From positions 1-12,642 of the forward strand of contig JAITBC010000169.1 of NCBI GenBank assembly GCA_031283785.1: DNA of 12,642 nt. The letters run 5' to 3'. The stretch comes from Tannerella sp. (lineage in GTDB: Bacteria > Bacteroidota > Bacteroidia > Bacteroidales > Tannerellaceae). The position numbers were made by a program, and so were the translations under genes. Position 1 is the stretch's first letter; each line of letters begins with the position of its first letter. The notes beneath the pieces were generated by a model. It was not told where the DNA came from, ran no database searches, and saw only the letters and a list, made by a program, of their open reading frames with translations. Shown one piece after another: positions 1-6,925 of this stretch.

Positions 1-11
1 CAATTTGTGGG

Positions 12-64
12 GAATGGGGCTAAAGCCCTTGCAGAGGCTTTCTTTCCGGGCTTTAGCCCCATTC
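12..64. repeat. Long perfect hairpin (REP-like intergenic palindrome)
   Basis: Arms 12-28 and 48-64 are perfect reverse complements over 17 bases (core GGGGCTAAAGCCC / GGGCTTTAGCCCC) around a 19-base loop. Read on the minus strand, GTAG lies immediately before the AATGGGG arm, an arrangement that recalls REP elements served by RAYT-type (IS200-like) transposases. No transposase is visible here. It sits downstream of the HU-like gene at 176-931, so it could also end or stabilise that transcript, although no clean T-run follows. The hairpin is certain; the REP assignment is inference. Confidence 0.75.
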
Positions 65-75
65 TACTCACCTTG

Positions 76-95
76 CCGTTGGTTTTAACCAACGG
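76..95. repeat. 20-bp palindrome CCGTTGGTT-TT-AACCAACGG
   Basis: Nine-base arms (76-84 and 87-95) are perfect reverse complements around a TT centre. It lies 11 bases past the larger hairpin at 12-64 and next to the direct repeat at 104-147, so the three appear to form one composite intergenic repeat. Its function is unknown. Confidence 0.7.
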
Positions 96-103
96 AGCAG
101 GGT

Positions 104-147
104 CAGCACCGCCCGATGCTTCGATGCAGCACCGCCCGGTGCTTCGA
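104..147. repeat. Two-copy direct repeat, 21-bp units
   Basis: Units 104-124 and 127-147 (CAGCACCGCCC[A/G]-type) differ at one base, A116 versus G139, with a 23-base period. The second copy contains a short hairpin, AGCACC-GCCC-GGTGCT. The single substitution breaks one base pair of that hairpin in the first copy. With only two copies and a 2-base spacer this is not a CRISPR array. Confidence 0.7.
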
Positions 148-175
148 CAGGATTCTGCTTTACCTTCTACGGCCA

Positions 176-931
176 TCATTGGATTACGGTAAGCGTTTCG
201 CTGTAAGTGACGGTGCGGGGATCGTTCAGCAAGGCGCTTGAGCTGCTGTACCGTGTGACAATGTAAAGCTGGTAGTGGCCTGGGTTCAGGGTAGCGGGTA
301 CGCGGGCAATGATCTTTTTCGGATCGTTCTGAATAAGTCGCGTGTCGATCCTGAACGATGGCGGAGGCGTGGAAGTCGAGTCGATGTAGGTCAGGAAGAC
401 GCCGAGGATGGTCTCCTTTATGGGGGCGATCCTGATTTTGTTACCCTCGATAGCGATGTCTTCGTCCCGGTGAATGATGCCTTTGGCCTCTCCGGTAGAG
501 AGGTCGGTCACCAGTCCGATATATGCGCCGCCGTCGCGAATGCCGAGCACTTCGATGTCAACTTCTTCCGTGAGGGCTTTGCGCATCTCGGCGCCGGGCG
601 AGATGTCGAGGGTAATGCGGTGATGAGCCGCGTCGAAGCGGTGAGTAGCTCCGAGCCAGTTGCCCAGCACACGTGGCGAGAAGTGCGCCACGCCATCCAG
701 CACGCTTGAGCCGGAGAGGAGCATTTCGCGTTTGATACGATCGCCGTGATCAAAGATAGAGAGGAGGGTTTCGAATTGGATTTCGGAACCTTCTTCAATG
801 ATGCGCCGTGCAAGTTCTGCGTTACGCATGGTGTGACCGGAGGTTGATACTTCTGCGTAGTAGTCGTTCTCTACGTCCTTCGTCATGAGGTTGGGTCGAA
901 GCCAGAGCTTCCATAAAAATTTCTTAGCCAT
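176..931 (-). CDS. HU-like DNA-binding protein with C-terminal DUF4469-type Ig-fold domain
   Basis: The 251-residue protein matches the two-domain family common in Bacteroidales. The N-terminal half (about 1-125) is an HU/IHF-like DNA-binding domain, and the C-terminal half (about 128-250) is a beta-rich DUF4469-type Ig-like domain. There is no signal peptide, so it should be cytoplasmic and nucleoid-associated. The length is typical of the family and the frame is intact. The start ATG at 931 gives MAKKFLWK; no strong ribosome binding site is seen, as usual in this phylum. It lies 104 bases downstream of the B12-controlled surface gene on the same strand, so read-through from that gene is possible. 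Two 28-base repeats occupy the gap. Members of this family often occur as many paralogues; their exact role is not established. The family call rests on recognition of overall sequence character, not on a database search. Confidence 0.8.
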   Translation of the reverse strand: MAKKFLWKLWLRPNLMTKDVENDYYAEVSTSGHTMRNAELARRIIEEGSEIQFETLLSIFDHGDRIKREMLLSGSSVLDGVAHFSPRVLGNWLGATHRFDAAHHRITLDISPGAEMRKALTEEVDIEVLGIRDGGAYIGLVTDLSTGEAKGIIHRDEDIAIEGNKIRIAPIKETILGVFLTYIDSTSTPPPSFRIDTRLIQNDPKKIIARVPATLNPGHYQLYIVTRYSSSSALLNDPRTVTYSETLTVIQ

Positions 932-966
932 AGTTCTTTAGTTTTTAAATTGTTTATAATACATTA

Positions 967-1033
967 TTTTAATAAAGGTGTTTACAAAGCTGTCTATTTG
1001 CGTCATTTTAATAAGAGTGTTTACAAAGCAGTC
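967..1033. repeat. Two-copy direct repeat in the gap upstream of the HU-like gene
   Basis: Units 967-994 and 1006-1033 (TTTTAATAA..GTGTTTACAAAGC) match at 25 of 28 bases with a 39-base period. They fill most of the space between the surface-protein stop codon and the HU-like gene start. On the minus strand each carries CTTTGTAAAC, which includes the TTTG of Bacteroidota -33 elements, but no well-spaced -7 partner was found. It could be a duplicated protein-binding site or a simple slippage duplication. Confidence 0.7.
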
Positions 1034-1035
1034 CA

Positions 1036-3084
1036 TCAATTGCCGGCCACAATTTTGAACGTCATCCGCTCGCCGTTTTTTTGCGCTGCGAGGAAGTATA
1101 ATCCCCGTGCGAGGCGGCAGTAGACGGTCTCGTCCGGCGTGGCGCACGTGAAAGCGGCAACCGTATGCCCGCTCGCGGTGACGACGTAGCAGCGCCAGCC
1201 TTCCAGCCCGTGCAGGCGTAGCGTATTGCCGGAGTGGAAGGCATAAGCTTCGTGAAAGGCGGTTGCCGGCATGTTTCCCGACTGGTTTGAAACCGTGACG
1301 CGGCACGTGGCCTTGAATCCTCCGTCGGCTGTGGTAGCGGTGACGTCCGCCGTGCCGGCGGCGAAAGCGACGACCGCCCCGTTGACCGTCACTTCGGCAA
1401 CGGCTGGGCGGGACGACTGCCACGTGACGCCCCTGTTCGTCGCATTTTGCGGCGCTACGGTAGCGGTGAGGCGCAGCGTTTCTCCCGGTTGCATGTCAGC
1501 CTGCGTGGCCGACAGCGTGACGCCGGTAACGGCAATGCTTCCGCCTCCTCCGTCCGGCCCGGAGTCGGTTTTTACCGTCACGCGGCACGTGGCCGTAAAT
1601 CCCCCGTCGGCTGTGGTGGCGATGACGTCGGTTGTGCCGGCAGCCGTTGCTATGACGACGCCGGCAGCCGTCACCCCGGCGACGGCTGGGCGGGACGATC
1701 GCCACGTGACGCTCCTGTTCGTCGCGTTCTGCGGCGTGACGATAGCCGTAAGCGTCCATGTATCGCCGGGCGTCAGCGTCAGTTGCGTTCTGTCCGTCGT
1801 AATGCCGGTAACGGCAACAGGTTGCGGGTCTGGATCAGGGTCGGGATCAGGATCGGTCGAATTTGTTCGTACGGTGACTTGACAGGAAGCGATATGATAT
1901 CCGTCGTTCGAGATAGCCCGGACGACGGCCGTTCCCGTCGCGACAGCCGCGACCGTCCCTGTGGCGTTGACCGTGGCTACCGCCGTCGCATCGCTTTTCC
2001 ATGTTATGGCTTTGTTCGTAGCATTGGCGGGTGTGACGGTGGCGGTCAGCGTTGCGGTCTCGCCCGGATGCAGCTCGATCGAAGCATGGCTGAGCGCAAT
2101 GTCCGCGACGAAAACGGGCACGGCGGCGTCTTTGCCCGTCAGGTGCAGATCTTCGGCGCCTGATATTTCGGTAGACGTTTCTCCCAGCCATCCGCAATAC
2201 TGGTTTACGCCGGTATAGACCTTCACGAAATGGATGCCGGCGAGTTGTACGGGCGTCCCGCCGTCGTCGACCGCCCATTCGATGTTGAAGCCCGAACGGT
2301 TGTCGTTGTTGGGTTGATTGTCGGCATATCCCCAGTGATAGGCGTAGAGCACGTAATACGTACCTTTTCCGCTTTCATCAACATAGTTGTCGGCAAGTTT
2401 CGTCCCCCGGAAGGAGAGCGTTTCGTCCGTAATCCATTGCGGGTAATAAGGTTGGGAGTAATAGACGTTGCGGTAGACGTATCCCTCGCCGTGTCCGTCG
2501 GTTGTCCAGCGTATATAGGTGAGGTCGTTGATGTAGGGGTAATTGGGGTCGGGCGTGCGCGCTTTGTTTTCATCGGGTTTGTAGTAGGTTATTTGGTAGT
2601 TGCTGACGGTTTGCGGGCGGCGGTATTCGCTGCCGGCCAGTTCGTACCACGGGTCGTCGGGCTGCCCGTTGCCGTTGACGTCGCGCGAGACCATGACGAT
2701 GCCCGGCTCGCAGCTGCCGCCCTCGCGCGAGGCTTCGCCGTTGGGGTTGTCGGAGGCGTAGAAGGCGTTACCGAGTATGCGGAAGTCGTATTTGCCGGCT
2801 ACGTTACGCACCTCGTGGTCGAAGCCGAAGACGACGTATCCGCCGTAACCGCCGAGCGTGACCGCGCCTTCGTTGTGATGCGTTCCGGCAATTAGTTCTT
2901 CCACCTTGCGGTTCATGTCCGTCTGTGTATCGCCCGTCCTGTATGCGGGCATCTCGTTGACAAACTGTCCGGGTGCAGGCACATAATCGTACACCTTATG
3001 AATGTAGGGCGACTGCGCGTGATCCGGCAGGCACATAACGACAACCGTCCAGGCTGTCAATAAAAATCTAACCGTTGTTCTCAT
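1036..3084 (-). CDS. B12-riboswitch-controlled surface protein with three Ig-like domains and a T9SS-like C-terminal domain
   Basis: This 682-residue exported protein starts with a signal peptide (about 1-23, basic MRTTVR then a hydrophobic run, likely cleaved near DHAQS). Residues about 25-320 form a domain seen in surface proteins of Bacteroidales B12 loci, with GGYGGYVVFGFDH (78-90), GNAFYASDN (105-113), a calcium-loop-like DVNGNGQPDD (135-144) and WYELAGSEY (146-154). Three BIG2-type Ig-like domains follow at about 326-407, 423-506 and 517-600, separated by linkers rich in DP (411-420) and glycine (507-516). The last 80 residues (LRLHGLEG, then GLYFLAAQKNGERMTFKIV) resemble a type A sorting domain of the type IX secretion system. 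A cobalamin riboswitch lies on the same strand about 170 bases upstream. I infer a role in binding or delivering corrinoids at the surface; no BtuB-type transporter is visible in the window. The protein is not a clear lipoprotein: Cys18 follows Met, which is a poor lipobox. Confidence 0.85.
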   Translation of the reverse strand: MRTTVRFLLTAWTVVVMCLPDHAQSPYIHKVYDYVPAPGQFVNEMPAYRTGDTQTDMNRKVEELIAGTHHNEGAVTLGGYGGYVVFGFDHEVRNVAGKYDFRILGNAFYASDNPNGEASREGGSCEPGIVMVSRDVNGNGQPDDPWYELAGSEYRRPQTVSNYQITYYKPDENKARTPDPNYPYINDLTYIRWTTDGHGEGYVYRNVYYSQPYYPQWITDETLSFRGTKLADNYVDESGKGTYYVLYAYHWGYADNQPNNDNRSGFNIEWAVDDGGTPVQLAGIHFVKVYTGVNQYCGWLGETSTEISGAEDLHLTGKDAAVPVFVADIALSHASIELHPGETATLTATVTPANATNKAITWKSDATAVATVNATGTVAAVATGTAVVRAISNDGYHIASCQVTVRTNSTDPDPDPDPDPQPVAVTGITTDRTQLTLTPGDTWTLTAIVTPQNATNRSVTWRSSRPAVAGVTAAGVVIATAAGTTDVIATTADGGFTATCRVTVKTDSGPDGGGGSIAVTGVTLSATQADMQPGETLRLTATVAPQNATNRGVTWQSSRPAVAEVTVNGAVVAFAAGTADVTATTADGGFKATCRVTVSNQSGNMPATAFHEAYAFHSGNTLRLHGLEGWRCYVVTASGHTVAAFTCATPDETVYCRLARGLYFLAAQKNGERMTFKIVAGN
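1285..1818 (-). repeat. Intragenic duplication encoding Ig-like domains 2 and 3
   Basis: Within the surface protein gene, 1567-1818 and 1285-1536 encode sister domains. They share the blocks PQNATNR, SSRPAVA, TTADGGF and ATCRVTV almost unchanged. The DNA also matches closely, for example from ACGCGGCACGTGGCC at 1297 and 1579 onward (plus strand). Domain 1 (1864-2109) is more divergent, so the domain 2/3 duplication looks more recent. Confidence 0.75.
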
Positions 3085-3216
3085 TTTATTTCATATCGTT
3101 TTTAAATTACGCATATGATCCGACTACCCCCGCCCGTCGTGGTAATGAAGTTTCAAAAATAATGTTTGGGATAAACGCGAACAGGAAATCAGGAAATTCC
3201 CGCACCGATTTGTCTC

Positions 3217-3238
3217 AAGCTTTATTCCTCGAAAGCTT
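3217..3238 (-). promoter_or_regulatory. Hairpin just 3' of the cobalamin aptamer, likely expression platform
   Basis: On the minus strand, AAGCTTT and AAAGCTT pair over 7 bases around the loop CGAGGAAT, about 20 bases past the end of the aptamer. No T-run follows, so it is not a simple terminator. Its position suits the P13 stem whose loop kisses L5 in cobalamin riboswitches, and AGGA in the loop is complementary to UCCU in the aptamer's conserved GCAAAUCCUG segment. The assignment is inference. Confidence 0.45.
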
Positions 3239-3254
3239 CAAACTCATATAAATG

Positions 3255-3442
3255 ATTTCGGCAGGTCTTCTGACTTGCTCTCGGACGAAAACGCCTTCCC
3301 GATTTCTCAGTGGCTTCAGAGATATTTTCGCCGTTTTTTTCAAAAACAATGTGTAATTGAAAAAGAGCTTACAGCAGCGGGTCTGTTCAGGATTTGCACC
3401 TGATTCCCTTTTCAATGCGTCTTCCGGACAGGAATAGCATCA
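3255..3442 (-). promoter_or_regulatory. Cobalamin (vitamin B12) riboswitch
   Basis: The minus strand carries the conserved core in the correct order: GGGAATCAGGTGCAAATCC, then CCCGCTGCTGTAAGC, then the B12-box region GAAGCCACTG, then GGGAAGGCG, then GCAAGTCAGAAGACCTGCC near the 3' end. A long peripheral arm (about 3317-3368) separates the CTGTAAGC and GAAGCC blocks. In known members, adenosyl- or methyl-cobalamin binding represses the downstream gene. Here that gene is the surface protein starting at 3084, with about 170 bases of leader between. The 5' boundary is approximate because the P1/P2 strands are poorly conserved. The RNA identity is very sure; whether control is at transcription or translation cannot be told from sequence, though translational control is usual when no terminator is present. 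Confidence 0.95.
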
Positions 3443-3454
3443 CCAAAATCACGG

Positions 3455-3483
3455 CAAAGATAATGAAAATCTATCGGAAACAA
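3455..3483 (-). promoter_or_regulatory. Promoter for the riboswitch and surface-protein transcript
   Basis: The minus strand has TATCTTTG at 3462-3455, an exact match to the Bacteroidota -7 element TAnnTTTG. A TTG-type -33 element (TTGTTT) begins at 3483, 18 bases upstream. Transcription would start near 3448, just before the riboswitch aptamer, which supports the call. Confidence 0.65.
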
Positions 3484-3545
3484 TCCAAATAAACGGTGAA
3501 TTTTTGTGTCAAGGTAAATTCAAACGGAAAATTCATTTATGAAAA

Positions 3546-3576
3546 TTGTGTAATTCGATAAAACCGGTTATCTTTG
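3546..3576 (+). promoter_or_regulatory. Promoter for the exported protein gene at 3609
   Basis: TATCTTTG at 3569-3576 matches the Bacteroidota -7 element TAnnTTTG exactly. TTGTG at 3546-3550 supplies a -33 element at 20-base spacing. The predicted transcript starts near 3583, leaving a short leader of about 25 bases. It is divergent from the riboswitch promoter and carries the same -7 octamer. Confidence 0.65.
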
Positions 3577-3608
3577 TCAACGGAATAAAAATTTAAAATC
3601 ACAGGGAT

Positions 3609-4298
3609 ATGGCGAAAAAAATTCTGATATTCTGTCTTTTGGCGATAGCGTCAAGCGGGTTGATAAATGCCCAGAACTGGAGCAGGGAAGATTCGTTATG
3701 GCTTAGAACTGTCATTGGAGGCAATGGAGACGTCAAAATAAATGAAGATACAAAAAAAGCAATCGAAGAAGGACGCTTAATTGTACCTCCATGGATGAAA
3801 AATTCCGAAAACAAGGTGGACAATGTCGAAATACTGAAGGATTTTGATGATGCCGGGAGGTTCGATTCCGTCAGAGTTCAAAGTATTGACCCTTACTCAA
3901 TGCCTCCGGCCGTTTTTGCGCTCTACGTATTATATATGCATAAGGTTGATTCGATAAATGCGAGCATGACCTGTTTGCTTTCGGCAGAAGAACAGGAGAG
4001 TCTCGCGTCGTTTCTGCCTCCCGAAGCCCGAAAAGGCTTCTATGTATCAAGCGTAACCGGCGGCTTCGGCGGAATGGATTTCAACGATCTTTTAAGTATG
4101 ACGTTCAGCCCGTCATACAGAAGGAAAAAGTATAATGCCAAGTATGCTGTCGCATATAAAAATTATTATGACGCAGGAATTATGCCGCCGAAAGGTCTTA
4201 CCGAACAGGAACGGAAGAGAATACGTCAGGATCTGAGGAATTTCAAGGTATCAAAAGATGTAACAATCGGCATGAAAAGACACGGTATCGATGATTAA
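3609..4298 (+). CDS. Exported protein of unknown function (resembles DUF4858)
   Basis: The 229-residue protein has a clear N-terminal signal peptide: MAKK, a hydrophobic stretch (5-19), and a likely cleavage after INA (residues 19-21). There is no lipobox cysteine, so it should be soluble in the periplasm or exported. The mature part opens with NWSREDSLWLRTVIGG and has a charged C-terminal half ending in a helix-rich region (LTEQERKRIRQDL, 197-209). Layout and opening motif recall the small Bacteroidales family DUF4858, but I am not certain of that and know of no function. The ATG at 3609 is chosen because it gives the signal peptide and lies about 25 bases from the predicted transcription start. 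It is a lone gene between the divergent B12 unit and pheT. Confidence 0.8.
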   Translation: MAKKILIFCLLAIASSGLINAQNWSREDSLWLRTVIGGNGDVKINEDTKKAIEEGRLIVPPWMKNSENKVDNVEILKDFDDAGRFDSVRVQSIDPYSMPPAVFALYVLYMHKVDSINASMTCLLSAEEQESLASFLPPEARKGFYVSSVTGGFGGMDFNDLLSMTFSPSYRRKKYNAKYAVAYKNYYDAGIMPPKGLTEQERKRIRQDLRNFKVSKDVTIGMKRHGIDD

Positions 4299-4369
4299 AA
4301 ACGGATAGCCCGAAAATGCCTCCGTAAAAAAACACGATCATTATCTATCGCTACATAACTTTTTTTTTA

Positions 4370-4377
4370 TACTTTTG
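4370..4377 (+). promoter_or_regulatory. pheT: -7 promoter element upstream of pheT
   Basis: TACTTTTG matches TAnnTTTG exactly and follows a nine-T run. It lies 33 bases before the pheT ATG at 4411. No convincing -33 partner is seen. Confidence 0.5.
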
Positions 4378-4410
4378 CGGTTCAATTTAACGCAAATTAT
4401 ATACAAAACG

Positions 4411-6873
4411 ATGAATATATCTTTTAACTGGTTGAAGGATTATCTGTCATTCGACATGAATCCTGCTGAAACGGCATCAGCGCTTACTTCGATAGGCCTG
4501 GAAACGGGTGCGGTAGAAGAAATGCAGACAATAAAAGGCGGTCTCGAAGGATTAGTGACAGGCGAAGTGCTGACTTGCAGGGCACATCCTGACTCCGACC
4601 ATCTCCATCTTACAACCGTAAATATCGGCGCGGGCGAGCCGTTGCGCATTGTGTGCGGCGCTCCGAACGTTGCCGCCGGGCAAAAAGTGATTGTCGCCAC
4701 GGCAGGGACGACCTTATACGACGGCGATAAGGAATTTAAAATCAAAAAAAGCAAAATCCGCGGACAGGAATCCTTCGGTATGATTTGTGCTGAAGACGAG
4801 ATCGGCATCGGAACAGACCATTCCGGCATTATTATACTCCCGGACGATGTGCCGGTCGGCATGCCGGCAAAGGAATATTATAAAATAGAAAATGATTTTG
4901 TCCTCGAAACGGATATCACGCCTAACCGCATAGACGGCGCATCGCATATCGGCGTAGCACGCGATCTGGCGGCATACCTTAAACAGGCGGGAAAGCGCTG
5001 CGAGCTTAAAAAGCCGCCTGTTGATGCGTTCCGTATCGACGATCCGTCGCCGGCTGTTTCCGTAGAAGTGAAAAACACCGAAGCCTGTATCCGCTATTCG
5101 GGAGTAACCATTAAGGGGGTTACCGTCAAAGAAAGCCCTGACTGGATGAAAAACCGCTTGACGGCGATCGGATTACGCCCGATAAATAATGTGGTAGACA
5201 TCACAAATTACGTTTTACACGAACTGGGACAACCGCTGCACGCCTTCGACGCAGAAAAAATAAAAGGCGGCAAAGTAGTCGTTAACACGGTCTCCGAAGG
5301 CACGAAATTTGTTACGCTCGACAACGTCGAACGAACGCTGACCGACCGCGACCTGATGATTTGCAACGTCGACGAACCGATGTGTATCGGCGGCGTGTTC
5401 GGCGGCCTCGATTCGGGCGTTACGGAACGAACGAAGGAGGTGTTCCTCGAATCCGCATGTTTCAACCCGACATGGATACGTAAGACGTCTCGCCGCTTCG
5501 GTCTCAATACCGATTCTTCTTTCCGCTTCGAACGAGGGCTTGATCCGGACGGGACAATTTACGTGCTTAAACGTGCCGCACTGTTAATACGGGAGCTTGC
5601 CGGAGGAAAAATAACAGGGGAGATTCAGGATGTTTATCCCGTTAAAACGGCCCCGTTCGACGTAAATGTCACGTATAAAAAAATAACCGCGCTTGCCGGC
5701 AAGGAAATTCCTGCCGATACAGTCAAAAGTATATTGTCATCGTTAGAGATTGAGGTTACATCGGAGACGCCGGAAGGCTTGTCGTTACGCGTTCCTGTTT
5801 ACCGGTACGATGTCAGACGCGAAGTCGACGTCATTGAAGAGATTCTGCGTATCTATGGATACAACAACATTGAATTTAGCGATCATATCCGTTCGACGTT
5901 AAGTTATCAGACGCCGACCGACGTAAGCTACAAGCTGGAAAACCTTATCTCCGAACAGCTATGCGGAGCCGGTTTTAACGAAATACTGAACAATTCCCTG
6001 ACGCGTTCCGCATATTATGACGACCTTTCGGCGTATCCTGCGGCAAACTGTGTGATGCTCAGGAATCCTTTGAGCGCAGATCTGAATGTCATGCGCCAAA
6101 CATTACTTTTCGGCGGACTTCAGAGTGTGGAGTTTAATATAAAACATAAGAATAGGAACATCCGTTTCTTTGAATTTGGGAATTGCTATACACGCAATGA
6201 AGAGCGCCGTAAAGAAGGGGAAGCCCTTTCGGTATACAGGGAAGAATATCGCCTTGGATTATGGATTTCCGGTAACCGTACAGAAAACAATTGGGCGCAT
6301 CCGAACGAAAAAACGTCCGTTTATGAACTCAAAGCGCATATCGAAAACATCATGAGGCGGTTAGGTATAAATGTGGAAAAACTTGTGTGGGACAATTCCG
6401 ACAGCGATATATACAGTCCGGGACTGGTAATCGCAACACCGTCGGGACACAAAACAGGAACATTCGGGATTGTCGGGCGTAAGATACTGAAAAGTATGGA
6501 TATCGAAAATGACGTCTTTTTTGCGGAACTTTCGTGGAATGTATTAATCAGGGAATCGAAAAAGCTCCGGATCACGTCCGGCGATATCCCGAAATTCCCC
6601 GAAGCCAAAAGAGACCTTGCCTTACTGATCGATAAGAACGTCACATTTGCCGACATAAAGAAAATCGCCATGGAAAGCGAACGCAAACTGTTGAAAAATG
6701 TAGTATTATTCGACGTATATGAAGGGAAAAGCCTGGTATCCGGCAAAAAATCTTATGCCGTGAGCTTTTGTCTGTACGACAGGGAAAAAACGCTTAACGA
6801 CAAGGAAATAGATGCCGTCATGTCAAAAATACAAAAAAGACTGGAAGAAAAACTCGGAGCGCAATTAAGATAA
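4411..6873 (+). CDS. pheT: Phenylalanine--tRNA ligase beta subunit
   Basis: The product forms the alpha2-beta2 enzyme that charges tRNA-Phe, together with PheS, which is not in this window. The 820-residue length is normal for Bacteroidales. Domains in order are: N-terminal MNISFNWLKDYL; an EMAP-like OB-fold tRNA-binding domain (about 42-155, with KKSKIRGQES at 112-121 and MICAEDEIGIG at 124-134); the B3/B4 region (about 215-395), which houses editing of mischarged Tyr-tRNA and includes SSFRFERGLD (369-378); the B5 domain (about 410-485, with YRYDVRREVDVIEEILRIYG at 464-483); the catalytic-like core (about 500-715); and the C-terminal anticodon-binding FDX-ACB domain (about 727-820, from KFPEAKRDLALL). 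A TTG codon further upstream keeps the frame open but lies inside the promoter element, so the ATG at 4411 is preferred. yebC follows 52 bases later, probably in the same transcript. Nothing is broken or missing. Confidence 0.98.
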   Translation: MNISFNWLKDYLSFDMNPAETASALTSIGLETGAVEEMQTIKGGLEGLVTGEVLTCRAHPDSDHLHLTTVNIGAGEPLRIVCGAPNVAAGQKVIVATAGTTLYDGDKEFKIKKSKIRGQESFGMICAEDEIGIGTDHSGIIILPDDVPVGMPAKEYYKIENDFVLETDITPNRIDGASHIGVARDLAAYLKQAGKRCELKKPPVDAFRIDDPSPAVSVEVKNTEACIRYSGVTIKGVTVKESPDWMKNRLTAIGLRPINNVVDITNYVLHELGQPLHAFDAEKIKGGKVVVNTVSEGTKFVTLDNVERTLTDRDLMICNVDEPMCIGGVFGGLDSGVTERTKEVFLESACFNPTWIRKTSRRFGLNTDSSFRFERGLDPDGTIYVLKRAALLIRELAGGKITGEIQDVYPVKTAPFDVNVTYKKITALAGKEIPADTVKSILSSLEIEVTSETPEGLSLRVPVYRYDVRREVDVIEEILRIYGYNNIEFSDHIRSTLSYQTPTDVSYKLENLISEQLCGAGFNEILNNSLTRSAYYDDLSAYPAANCVMLRNPLSADLNVMRQTLLFGGLQSVEFNIKHKNRNIRFFEFGNCYTRNEERRKEGEALSVYREEYRLGLWISGNRTENNWAHPNEKTSVYELKAHIENIMRRLGINVEKLVWDNSDSDIYSPGLVIATPSGHKTGTFGIVGRKILKSMDIENDVFFAELSWNVLIRESKKLRITSGDIPKFPEAKRDLALLIDKNVTFADIKKIAMESERKLLKNVVLFDVYEGKSLVSGKKSYAVSFCLYDREKTLNDKEIDAVMSKIQKRLEEKLGAQLR

Positions 6874-6925
6874 AACACAGTGGAAATAAACATTTAAATA
6901 AAAATTACAATCATATATCATATTT

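Noticed and set aside
104..147. Possible start of a CRISPR array
   Set aside because: There are only two units with a 2-base gap, and no spacers or cas genes are present.
1271..1882. Long open frame on the plus strand opposite the Ig-repeat gene
   Set aside because: It mirrors the GC-rich, repetitive coding strand opposite. The minus frame has a signal peptide, clear domains and a riboswitch, so this is a shadow.
2230..2895. 221-codon plus-strand frame
   Set aside because: It is opposite the conserved N-terminal domain of the surface protein and has no recognisable motif.
3215..3415. 66-codon minus-strand frame in the leader
   Set aside because: It lies mostly over the cobalamin riboswitch, whose conserved RNA blocks explain the sequence.
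4301..4333. Inverted ACGGA/TCCGT around 4304-4326 as a terminator for the exported protein gene
   Set aside because: The stem is only five bases and is followed by A's, not T's, on the plus strand.
4375..4410. Upstream TTG start for pheT
   Set aside because: It lies inside the -7 promoter element, and the family N-terminus (MNISFNWLKDYL) begins at the ATG at 4411.
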